A program made the position numbers and the translations under genes. From Candidatus Ruminimicrobiellum caprinum (GTDB lineage: Bacteria > Elusimicrobiota > Endomicrobiia > Endomicrobiales > Endomicrobiaceae): 5,329 nucleotides of DNA. Position 1 is the first letter of the stretch. Each line of letters starts with the position of its first letter. Positions 1 to 5,329 of the stretch are shown here, piece by piece. The stretch spans positions 1-5,329 of the forward strand of contig JAFPUA010000155.1 in assembly GCA_017413305.1 (NCBI GenBank), in the 5' to 3' direction. The notes under the pieces were generated by a model, which was not told the DNA's origin, searched no databases, and was given only the letters and a program-made list of their open reading frames with translations.

Positions 1-252
1 AAATTCGGAAATACCTGTTTTTATTCTCTGAAAACTTTTGACTGTTACATCATTAAGTGCGAATGTTCCCGATGAAAAGCCCGTCAACTGGCCTGTAGCT
101 TTTGCAGATATAGGTTTATCTCTGTCATCTATTTGTTCAACAAAAGTATTCCACTTATAACAGCCGGGACATTTCCCTAACCATTTGGGAGATTCATGTC
201 CGCAATTACTGCATATAAAAATTGTTTTAGATTTCTTATTTTTAGTAACCAT
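1..252 (-). CDS. radA: DNA repair protein RadA, N-terminal 84 residues (partial, runs off the left edge)
   Basis: RadA (Sms) is a cytoplasmic RecA-like ATPase and branch-migration helicase that helps process recombination intermediates. The visible part has the RadA-type four-cysteine zinc finger: C14-S-N-C17 and C28-P-G-C31, separated by the HESPKWLGK stretch, then KWNTFVE. This matches the family pattern C-x-x-C-G-x-x-x-P-x-W-x-G-x-C-x-x-C-x-x-W-N-T. The last visible residues, RIKTGISEF (76-84), align with the family's R-x-x-TG-x-x-EFDRVLGGG segment just before the Walker A motif, so the ATPase core and C-terminal Lon-like domain lie outside the window. The start is ATG at 252-250. A stop codon lies in frame 10 bases further upstream, with no other good start between. 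No clear Shine-Dalgarno is seen. It begins 22 bases after the mlaD stop and is probably co-transcribed with it. The identification is firm; the protein is cut by the window edge, not truncated in nature as far as can be seen. Confidence 0.93.
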   Translation of the reverse strand, partial: MVTKNKKSKTIFICSNCGHESPKWLGKCPGCYKWNTFVEQIDDRDKPISAKATGQLTGFSSGTFALNDVTVKSFQRIKTGISEF

Positions 253-274
253 TTTTATATATTATTAAAAAATT

Positions 275-1582
275 TTATTTACTGCTTGTGGCGGCTATGC
301 CTGCCACACCAAACATGGATGCCAAATCTTCGTCGGTAATCTTCAATTTAATGTACGGCATAAAGTTTGTTTTTGTCAGCATATCTTCTACCTGAACACC
401 AACATACAACCAGTGGAATACACCAAGTCTTGCCCCGATAATAACATTCGGTTTATCTCTATCTTTATCATCTTTCTTAGCGGTTTCCGTTCTAAATATT
501 GCTTCCGCATTAATGTATAATTTTCTGCTGCTACCATAGATTTTATCAAAAGGTGACCAGCCTACACCTATACCACCCTTACTCCTCATAACACCGCCGT
601 AAGCTTCCAAGTTTTCGGATCTAAAGCCCAGCAATGCATCAATCTTGTTAAGATTATTTCTTTCAAACTCATCATCTTCATTTGTATAATTACCTATATT
701 GGAGATACCAACATAATAGAACTTATGATCGGTAGGTCTGAACCTGATACCGAAATCGTTGCGGAACTTACTGTTACGGATATCGAATCTACCCATATAT
801 TCCCAATCGATTCCAAGTTTTTTAGTTTTTCCGACAAAAGATTGTAATCCGTTAACTGTATCTTTAATTCCTTCTGACATTTCTTTGTCATTGATAAGTC
901 TCGAAAGAGTTCCGTCACCACTATTAATCTTATTAACAATTTCATCAAGTTTTTTGACAATATCTCTAATATCCTGTTTGTTTTGACTTGATATCTCATA
1001 CATATCTTTAGAGAAATTTTTGAAATTATCTATTATCTCGTCAATTTCGCCTCTCTTATCCTCTATAGTCTGACTTACTTTTTTCAGATTCTCAACCGTA
1101 TCATATAAATTCTGAAAGAAATCGTCATTCAAACCTTTCTTTGCACTATTTAAAACAGCATCAAGCTTCTTAACGGCATTACCGATAATTTCTTCAAGAG
1201 ATTCGCCACCAAGAGACTGTATTGTTTCGCCATGTTTTACAGGGTTGCCTATTGCGGTTCCCGGATGAATATCAATATATTTTGTTCCAATGATACCCAT
1301 AGAAACTATCTTTGCAGTTGCATCAGAATAAAGTTTTATTTTCCTGTCGATAACAAGAACAACTTTTGCTTTGCCATTTTCCAAAACAATATCCTTAATA
1401 TTTCCTACATCAACACCGGAAATTTTAACCTTAGCCTTTTTCGGCAAACCTGCAGTATTTTCAAAATAAGCATTAACCACATATTTTGAAGTCAAACTGT
1501 AGTTCCCCAACAGCATTATAGTCAACAGAACCGCCAATATTCCTGCTGCAACAAAAATACCTAATTTAAATTCGTTAGACAC
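275..1582 (-). CDS. mlaD: MlaD-family MCE-domain lipid-binding protein with a long C-terminal beta-rich domain
   Basis: MlaD proteins are anchored in the inner membrane, sit on the MlaE/MlaF transporter and shuttle phospholipid through the periplasm. This 435-residue protein has a short cytoplasmic N-terminus, one membrane helix (about 7-26) and an MCE domain (about 34-108) with the typical ENTAGLPKKAKVKISGVDVG segment (41-60) and the closing GTKYIDIHPG (99-108). A long helical stretch follows (about 125-255), with GTLSRLINDKEM (224-235), like the GTLGKLLNDPEL segment of other long MCE proteins. Residues about 256-415 alternate polar and hydrophobic residues, with Gly and aromatic residues, and look like outer-membrane-type beta strands. 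The E. coli MlaD is far shorter and lacks the helical and beta regions. The start is GTG at 1582, chosen because AAGGTGG lies 4 bases upstream and the membrane helix follows at once. It lies 20 bases after the RCC1 gene stop. MCE-protein assignment is firm; the lipid substrate and transport direction are inferred from the family. Confidence 0.93.
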   Translation of the reverse strand: MSNEFKLGIFVAAGILAVLLTIMLLGNYSLTSKYVVNAYFENTAGLPKKAKVKISGVDVGNIKDIVLENGKAKVVLVIDRKIKLYSDATAKIVSMGIIGTKYIDIHPGTAIGNPVKHGETIQSLGGESLEEIIGNAVKKLDAVLNSAKKGLNDDFFQNLYDTVENLKKVSQTIEDKRGEIDEIIDNFKNFSKDMYEISSQNKQDIRDIVKKLDEIVNKINSGDGTLSRLINDKEMSEGIKDTVNGLQSFVGKTKKLGIDWEYMGRFDIRNSKFRNDFGIRFRPTDHKFYYVGISNIGNYTNEDDEFERNNLNKIDALLGFRSENLEAYGGVMRSKGGIGVGWSPFDKIYGSSRKLYINAEAIFRTETAKKDDKDRDKPNVIIGARLGVFHWLYVGVQVEDMLTKTNFMPYIKLKITDEDLASMFGVAGIAATSSK

Positions 1583-1586
1583 AATT

Positions 1587-1593
1587 CCACCTT
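1587..1593 (-). promoter_or_regulatory. Ribosome binding site of mlaD that decides a GTG start
   Basis: On the minus strand the sequence AAGGTGG is followed by AATT and then GTG (1582-1580). It is the clearest Shine-Dalgarno in the window; the other three genes have weak or absent ones. AGGTG matches the 3' part of the full consensus AAGGAGGTGA, which explains the short 4-base spacer. No ATG competes nearby. Confidence 0.75.
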
Positions 1594-1602
1594 TTTAACG
1601 TC

Positions 1603-4185
1603 TTATATAATATTACCTTTTTCATCAAAATTTTTCATCAAAAAGCCAACATGTCTTACAGTATCTAAATTTTTATTTCCTACGACAACAACCGTTCCGT
1701 CTTTTTTCAAACCGAAACTACACTCATATCCGCAAGCAATATCAACAATATCTTTCCAATCTTTCGTATTACACTGACCTTTATCATTCTTACCTGCAGA
1801 AATAACGGTTCCATTATCTTTCAAACATAAAATATGAGAACCACTTCCTTCAATTTTAATCACGCCGTAAGCCAAATATATTTTATCTTTATCTTCCTCG
1901 GTAAAATCGGATAAAAGAGAAGGTTCTGCTAAAGAAACTTGAGTTTCTTTAGTCAGTCCTGCCAAATACGAATAACCATGTTTAACCGCAACAACTTTTT
2001 TCCAACCATGTGAATATTTGATTTTATTCCATTTTTTTAAATAATCGGGATCTTGAACATCTAATTTTTTTGTATCTTCCGGTTCTGTCAGTTCTTTTAA
2101 ATAATAATCACCTATACCGGCTGTAACAAAAGTACCGTCTTTCTTTATTCCGATAGTTGAAGAATACCCCGCAGATATTGCAACAATATCTTTCCAATTT
2201 TTAACATTGCACTGACCTTCTTCATTGCTGCCTATCGCAACAACTGTTCCGTCGCTTTTAAGACCGACCGTATGAGATTCTCCTGCCGCTACGGCAACTA
2301 TATTTGTCCAATTTTCAACATTACATTTTCCGTATTTATTGTCTCCCTCGGCTATGACGGTTTTATCTTTTCTTATTCCTAAAACAGTACCATAACCCTC
2401 ACTAATTGCAACAAGATCTTTAAAAACATATATTTTAGAATTATAATTTGTGGAAGAAACTGTTCCGTCTGCCTTTAATGCAAGAGCATCATAACCTGCA
2501 GCAATTGCAACTATCCTTTTAATATACGGCTTAACTTTATTTATATAATTTTGTTTATCTAAAATATCTCCGTTTTTAAGTTCCGTCAAAATTGGAGACA
2601 TAAAATTTTTATTTTTATCTAACTCGGAATTCCAGTAAGCATTATCAAATTTAACTCCGTAAGAATTTATTTCCCTTCTTACCTTGTCCAATTCGGACAT
2701 ATGTTTCAGTGTTTTTAATATTTCGTCAAGCTCTTTATATTTTTCTATCTCTTTTATCTCTGCAAGTTCTTCCAACTGAACATTTCTATATTTGCTTTTT
2801 CTTAAATCCCAAGTTCTTTCGGCATTTGTTCCCAGATGTTTTCCATAAAAGCCCACAAACTCCGATTTCATATTGTTATTTACCGAAAACATCGGTTCCA
2901 TAACAAACTGTTTTTGTGTTTTGTATAACAACTGAGCTTTTTCTATACCGATATCAGCGAAATCATATCTTAAACTATATTCTTCACCTTTATATTTTAC
3001 ATTTATCGGGAAATATTTTTCATCGGCATTTGCATAACCTAAAGACTCTACTCCGAAAGTTTTTCTGCTTTTGTCAAAATATTTTCCTTTTTGAAGTTCT
3101 TTCAATCTCTTTTGAAACGGCTCAAGAGTTACAAACATAGAGTCCAAAGTTTTAATATTATATTCGAAAATATTATCAGCTTTTTCCTCTTCAAGATTCT
3201 GTTTTAATGTTTTACCGTTTTTTATTCTTTCGTTGTACTGTTGCTGAGTTTCCCACATTCCTTTTGAGGAATCATTAACAGCTAATTTTATCTGTTCATC
3301 ATAACTTTTTATCAAATTATCTCTGTTAGTTTTTATTAAAGTTTCGAAATTTGTTATTATTTCAGAAATTTTCTTCCTCAAATTTTTCGTTTCTTCTATT
3401 GCTTTCTGAACGGTCATAGAATTTGTTTTCGCATTATAATTCTTTAATTCATTTTTTGCTTTATTTTCCAGTTCCTTTATTCTTGCCTGGTTTTCAAGTT
3501 CGGCTTTCTTTATATTATTCTGTTCCTGTGCTATTTTGTTTTTTAACTCCAATATTTCTTTTTCTCTTTCTGCTGTCTTTTTATCTTGTTCTTCCTTCGC
3601 TTTGGCATATTCCTGTTTGGCTTTAAGTGTAAGTTTTTCTATTTCAAGTTCCTGCTTCTTCTGAAGCTCAACCTGCTGTTTTACCTGAGTAGAAAGTTCT
3701 TTTTCATACTGTTCTTTTGTTGCTGTCTTTAACTGTTTTTCAAGTTCAAGGTTTTTCTGCCTTAATTCTTCGGCTTCTTTCTTATATTCGTTATCCTGCA
3801 TTATTTTTTCAAGATATGTTTTTACATTATCCGTATCAACGGTAACATTTAATTTTACTTTTACATACTGCTGGTTGTTTTTTGTAAAGGTTTCTTTGTT
3901 TTCAACTTTTACTTTTGATATTGCTCCGGCAAAACTGGAAAATTCGTCTTTCGTTATTTCATAGTTTTTTATATTAAGTTCCGATGTTATAAATGTTCCT
4001 GCTTCTTCTGTGGCTTCTCTGGTAAGTTTTTGGGTAAGATATGCTATTACCTGATCCTGCGATTGGCTGGCCGGTACAACTTCAACAGCCTCTTTCGTAA
4101 ATGTTTTTTCTTTGGCAAAAGATACTGTTGTAAAAAGTATTAAGAAAAATATAATCGCTAAAAATCTCATATTTAATCTAATCAT
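1603..4185 (-). CDS. Exported coiled-coil protein with LPP20/FlgT-N-like domain and C-terminal RCC1-like repeats, function unknown
   Basis: I do not recognise this 860-residue protein as a named gene. Seen in order: a signal peptide (1-24; MIRLNMR, then a hydrophobic core, cleavage likely after VSFA); residues about 28-128, whose pattern (LTREATEEAGTFITSE, then NVTVDTDNVKTYLEK) resembles LPP20/FlgT N-terminal-like domains of exported proteins; a charged Lys/Glu/Gln-rich coiled coil (about 130-300); a middle domain (about 308-460) opening with MWETQQQYNER (310-320), close to the F-E-T-x-x-x-Y-x-x-R motif of many bacterial envelope proteins; a mixed helical segment (about 465-555); and RCC1-like repeats (about 557-838). 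The best repeats read DIVAIxAGxxxTxGLKxDGTVVAxG plus GQCNVxxWKD. I count seven, two degenerate, enough for one closed seven-bladed propeller. The start ATG at 4185 has GGAA 5 bases upstream; M6 (4170) is an alternative with a weaker site. It lies between mlaF and mlaD with 24- and 20-base gaps. An accessory envelope role is inference. Confidence 0.9.
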   Translation of the reverse strand: MIRLNMRFLAIIFFLILFTTVSFAKEKTFTKEAVEVVPASQSQDQVIAYLTQKLTREATEEAGTFITSELNIKNYEITKDEFSSFAGAISKVKVENKETFTKNNQQYVKVKLNVTVDTDNVKTYLEKIMQDNEYKKEAEELRQKNLELEKQLKTATKEQYEKELSTQVKQQVELQKKQELEIEKLTLKAKQEYAKAKEEQDKKTAEREKEILELKNKIAQEQNNIKKAELENQARIKELENKAKNELKNYNAKTNSMTVQKAIEETKNLRKKISEIITNFETLIKTNRDNLIKSYDEQIKLAVNDSSKGMWETQQQYNERIKNGKTLKQNLEEEKADNIFEYNIKTLDSMFVTLEPFQKRLKELQKGKYFDKSRKTFGVESLGYANADEKYFPINVKYKGEEYSLRYDFADIGIEKAQLLYKTQKQFVMEPMFSVNNNMKSEFVGFYGKHLGTNAERTWDLRKSKYRNVQLEELAEIKEIEKYKELDEILKTLKHMSELDKVRREINSYGVKFDNAYWNSELDKNKNFMSPILTELKNGDILDKQNYINKVKPYIKRIVAIAAGYDALALKADGTVSSTNYNSKIYVFKDLVAISEGYGTVLGIRKDKTVIAEGDNKYGKCNVENWTNIVAVAAGESHTVGLKSDGTVVAIGSNEEGQCNVKNWKDIVAISAGYSSTIGIKKDGTFVTAGIGDYYLKELTEPEDTKKLDVQDPDYLKKWNKIKYSHGWKKVVAVKHGYSYLAGLTKETQVSLAEPSLLSDFTEEDKDKIYLAYGVIKIEGSGSHILCLKDNGTVISAGKNDKGQCNTKDWKDIVDIACGYECSFGLKKDGTVVVVGNKNLDTVRHVGFLMKNFDEKGNII
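1669..2517 (-). repeat. Seven tandem RCC1-like protein repeats at the C-terminus of the 860-residue protein
   Basis: Within the gene, repeat units start near residues 557, 590, 628, 667, 729, 775 and 811. Units 2, 3, 4, 6 and 7 keep the core I-V-A-I-x-x-G-x-x-x-x-x-G-L/I-K/R-x-D-G-T-V. Units 2, 3 and 6 also keep the G-Q/K-C-N-x-x-x-W linker. Unit 1 is shortened after its DGT motif, unit 4 carries an insertion of about 35 residues (692-727, rich in Glu, Lys and Asp), and unit 5 has lost the DGT motif (LTKETQ instead). The DNA is partly repetitive too: an identical 18-base stretch occurs at 1743-1760 and 2181-2198. RCC1 propellers usually have seven blades and bind proteins or chromatin; in a secreted bacterial protein a binding role is plausible but not shown. 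Confidence 0.8.
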
Positions 4186-4209
4186 TTGTTTCCAAAAATT
4201 GTATATTAA

Positions 4210-4995
4210 TTAAAAGTCGCTCAGCGACTTTTCTACCGGTATCGGCCCTACGCTTGAACCGTCAACAAACTGTTTCAATATTTTATCTTCTGTCGTTTTT
4301 GGGTTAGCAATAGTCGCTTTTAATTTTTCAACTGTTCCCTCAAAAATTATTTTACCTAAATATAGCATTATAATTCTGTCTGCAATTTTGTAAGCTGAAT
4401 TCATATCATGAGTAACAACTATAGAAGTAATACCAAGTTCTTTTTTTAAGTGGATTATAAGTTCGCCTATAACATCCGACATTATCGGATCAAGCCCTGT
4501 AGTAGGTTCATCGTAGAAAACATATTTAGGCTTATATGCAATTGCTCTTGCAAGACCGACTCTTTTCTTCATACCGCCGCTTAGTGCAGACGGTTTTAAC
4601 TTTTCGATATCTTTAAGGCCTACCATATTCAAACATAGGGTAACCCTTTTTTTCATTTCCTCTTTTGATAAATTTGTAAGATTTTTCATACCGAAAGCAA
4701 TATTTTCTTCTATAGTTAAAGAATCAAATAGTGCCGCTTCCTGAAATAAAAACCCTATTTTTTTCTGTGCTTGACGAATTTCATCTTTGTCGGCAGTCGT
4801 CATATCTATGCCATCAATAAAAATTTTCCCCATGTCAGGCCTAATAAGACCGACGAGATTTTTAAGCAAGATACTTTTGCCTGTTCCTGAACCACCGATG
4901 ATAACAAGAGTTTCGCCGTCTTTAACTTCCAAGCTAACACCGCACAAAACTTTCTTAGTATCAAAAGATTTATACAAATTTTCTACTTTAATCAT
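4210..4995 (-). CDS. mlaF: MlaF, ATP-binding subunit of an Mla-type phospholipid ABC transporter
   Basis: Cytoplasmic ATPase that powers the MlaE permease in lipid transport between inner and outer membranes. Counting from the ATG at 4995 (subtract 6 from numbers based on the 5013 start), all ABC motifs are intact: Walker A GGSGTGKS (34-41), Q-loop Gln85, signature LSGGM (138-142), Walker B YVFYDEP (158-164), D-loop GLD (167-169) and H-loop His196. The C-terminal QFVDGSSVGPIP (242-253) matches the QFLDGxxDGPVP tail typical of MlaF and separates it from other ABC ATPases. The ORF is open from ATG 5013, adding MIQYCN. I prefer 4995 because family members begin MI-x-x-x-x-LYKSF, neither start has a Shine-Dalgarno, and a promoter-like sequence overlaps the 5013 codon. 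Length (261 residues) is normal. It is the first gene of the run; the RCC1 gene follows after 24 bases. No MlaE gene precedes it within the window, which is unusual. Function is well supported; the start is about 65:35. Confidence 0.96.
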   Translation of the reverse strand: MIKVENLYKSFDTKKVLCGVSLEVKDGETLVIIGGSGTGKSILLKNLVGLIRPDMGKIFIDGIDMTTADKDEIRQAQKKIGFLFQEAALFDSLTIEENIAFGMKNLTNLSKEEMKKRVTLCLNMVGLKDIEKLKPSALSGGMKKRVGLARAIAYKPKYVFYDEPTTGLDPIMSDVIGELIIHLKKELGITSIVVTHDMNSAYKIADRIIMLYLGKIIFEGTVEKLKATIANPKTTEDKILKQFVDGSSVGPIPVEKSLSDF

Positions 4996-5003
4996 ATTGC
5001 AAT

Positions 5004-5032
5004 ATTGTATCATAAAAAAAATTGCTTTGCAA
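5004..5032 (-). promoter_or_regulatory. Candidate sigma70-type promoter for the mlaF run
   Basis: On the minus strand TTGCAA (5032-5027; 4 of 6 to TTGACA) and TACAAT (5009-5004; 5 of 6 to TATAAT) are separated by exactly 17 bases. TATGAT (5014-5009) is an alternative -10. The predicted transcript start is near 4997, two bases before the ATG at 4995, which would make the mRNA essentially leaderless. In AT-rich DNA such matches arise by chance, so confidence is limited, but position and spacing are good. Confidence 0.45.
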
Positions 5033-5039
5033 TTTTTTT
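5015..5039. repeat. Perfect 11-bp hairpin just upstream of mlaF
   Basis: AAAAAAATTGC (5015-5025) and GCAATTTTTTT (5029-5039) are perfect inverted copies around a 3-base loop. Read on the minus strand, it is a stem followed by a T run, so it has the form of a weak intrinsic terminator (only two GC pairs) that could stop transcripts arriving from further right before the mlaF promoter. It overlaps the candidate -35 box and would cover the 5' side of the 5013 start codon. Confidence 0.7.
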
Positions 5040-5055
5040 AGCTTACAGCTAAAAA
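5035..5055. repeat. Perfect 9-bp hairpin overlapping the previous one
   Basis: TTTTTAGCT (5035-5043) and AGCTAAAAA (5047-5055) pair perfectly around a 3-base loop. The stem uses bases 5035-5039, which are also needed by the 5015-5039 hairpin, so both cannot form fully at once. In a minus-strand transcript this hairpin would form first. Confidence 0.65.
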
Positions 5056-5062
5056 CAACAAA

Positions 5063-5093
5063 GGCGTTACCATCTTCGACGATCTCGCAATGA
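5063..5093 (-). repeat. Fragment resembling the dispersed CATTGCGAG-type intergenic repeat
   Basis: On the minus strand this begins TCATTGCGAG (5093-5084) and continues through ATCGTCGAAGATGG and GTAACGCC. Many bacterial genomes carry short intergenic repeats starting with GTCATTGCGAG followed by GAAG-rich and TGGCAATC-like arms. Only the first arm is a good match here, so this is either a diverged or half copy. Only one copy lies in the window, so the repeat nature rests on recall of the motif. Confidence 0.45.
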
Positions 5094-5164
5094 AAACAAA
5101 AAATAAAACGGGAAAATATTCGAGTGCAGCCTGTAGCCGTCTATGAGCGCAGAAATTTTTAGAG

Positions 5165-5191
5165 TAAAATTCAGTTGAATAGAGAATTTTA
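5165..5191. repeat. 8-bp perfect inverted repeat
   Basis: TAAAATTC (5165-5172) and GAATTTTA (5184-5191) are perfect inverted copies with an 11-base loop. A smaller alternative stem, ATTC/GAAT (5169-5172 and 5177-5180), competes with it. The flanks are also an imperfect direct repeat: 11 of 14 positions agree between 5151-5164 and 5181-5194. Confidence 0.55.
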
Positions 5192-5208
5192 GGGCGACCA
5201 TGTTCGTG

Positions 5209-5244
5209 GCTCTTTCCGTATTCCTATAGTCGTTAGGAAAGAGC
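5209..5244. repeat. 9-bp perfect inverted repeat with an alternative inner stem
   Basis: GCTCTTTCC (5209-5217) pairs with GGAAAGAGC (5236-5244). Inside, TTCCTA (5221-5226) can instead pair with TAGGAA (5234-5239) around a 7-base loop, using the same GGAA bases. The two pairings therefore exclude each other. Confidence 0.6.
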
Positions 5245-5254
5245 AGTAGTTGCG

Positions 5255-5291
5255 CGGAATGTTTGCCCACCTTGTAAGGGCAAATCATCCG
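5255..5291. repeat. Long imperfect hairpin, 13 pairs with two single-base bulges
   Basis: TTTGCCC (5262-5268) and GGGCAAA (5278-5284) pair perfectly around the 9-base loop ACCTTGTAA. The helix extends outward as CGGA-A-TG on the left (5255-5261) and T-CA-TCCG on the right (5285-5291), giving 13 Watson-Crick pairs with A5259 and T5285 bulged. Because of its GC content it is the most stable structure in the intergenic region. The loop looks superficially like a tRNA-Thr anticodon loop, but no D- or T-arm is present. Confidence 0.65.
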
Positions 5292-5329
5292 AAGTTGGAG
5301 CCCGGCTTTAAAAATTTCAAGCGAATAGC

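Larger units (their letters stand above)
5040..5329. other. Non-coding region upstream of mlaF with several inverted repeats
   Basis: I see no convincing gene here. A minus-strand frame stays open from the right edge down to 5067, but its product (rich in Leu, Phe, Asn, Arg) has no domain, no Shine-Dalgarno, and ends inside the CATTGCGAG-type repeat. All three plus-strand frames are broken by stops. Base composition differs from the genes: GC-rich patches (GAGCCCGGC, GGCGACC, TTGCGCGG) alternate with A/T runs. The stretch holds at least three further hairpins, listed separately. It may be an array of dispersed intergenic repeats, a decayed mobile element or an unrecognised structured RNA. I found no match to tRNA, tmRNA, RNase P, SRP or 6S hallmarks by eye. 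Confidence 0.6.

Noticed and set aside
759..986. Plus-strand open frame opposite mlaD
   Set aside because: Antisense to an intact MCE gene with a strong family match; low-complexity Leu/Ser/Ile product.
1232..1489. Plus-strand open frame opposite the MCE domain of mlaD
   Set aside because: Antisense shadow of a conserved domain; Cys/Asn/Ile-rich product without motifs.
2709..3626. Three plus-strand open frames opposite the RCC1-protein gene
   Set aside because: Their Phe/Leu-rich products are what the antisense of Lys/Glu-rich coiled-coil codons gives; no start signals or domains.
5015..5039. Intrinsic terminator of a plus-strand gene
   Set aside because: The hairpin does have a T run on that strand, but no plus-strand gene ends before it.
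4787..5041. Plus-strand open frame opposite the 5' part of mlaF
   Set aside because: Antisense to the Walker A region of an intact ABC ATPase; no independent support.
5067..5288. A 73-codon minus-strand open frame upstream of mlaF, open to the right edge without a stop
   Set aside because: No Shine-Dalgarno, no recognisable domain, and its end is just a translation of the CATTGCGAG-type repeat. The frame crosses all three hairpins. It could be a remnant but is not supported as a gene.
5255..5310. Possible tRNA-Thr because of the loop ACCTTGTAA between paired arms
   Set aside because: The stem is seven pairs with a nine-base loop, and neither a D-arm nor a TTCGAAT-type T-arm nor an acceptor stem can be drawn.
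5040..5329. CRISPR array or insertion sequence
   Set aside because: No regularly spaced direct repeats and no transposase fragment; the inverted repeats are short, local and different from one another.

Overview
The window is AT-rich and encodes four genes, all on the minus strand and read from right to left. Its right-hand ~315 bases hold no convincing gene. The gene content points to a Gram-negative (two-membrane) bacterium: an Mla-type phospholipid transport ATPase (mlaF), an MCE-domain substrate-binding protein (mlaD) with a long beta-rich C-terminal domain, and the start of radA. The low GC, the CATTGCGAG-type intergenic repeat and the style of the RCC1 repeats would fit an AT-rich, gut-associated lineage such as Elusimicrobiota (Endomicrobia-like). 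No marker in the window proves this, so the taxonomic guess is low confidence.

Layout, in the direction of transcription: (1) positions 5329 to about 5014 are non-coding, with several perfect or near-perfect inverted repeats, a fragment resembling a dispersed intergenic repeat, two mutually exclusive hairpins and a plausible promoter next to the mlaF start; (2) mlaF, starting at 4995 (or 5013) and ending at 4210; (3) after 24 bases, an 860-residue exported protein (4185 to 1603) with an LPP20/FlgT-N-like domain, a long coiled coil, a middle domain and a C-terminal seven-repeat RCC1-like propeller; (4) after 20 bases, mlaD with a GTG start (1582 to 275); (5) after 22 bases, radA (252 to the window edge, 84 codons visible). 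The short gaps and the absence of terminators suggest one transcription unit.

MlaF and MlaD should act together: MlaF is the cytoplasmic ATPase of an inner-membrane lipid transporter, and MlaD is the membrane-anchored MCE protein that carries lipid across the periplasm. The permease MlaE, which they need, is not in this window. The RCC1 protein sits between two subunits of a known complex and carries a signal peptide. This makes it the most interesting gene here: it may be an extra envelope component of the lipid transport machine. That role is inferred from position only.
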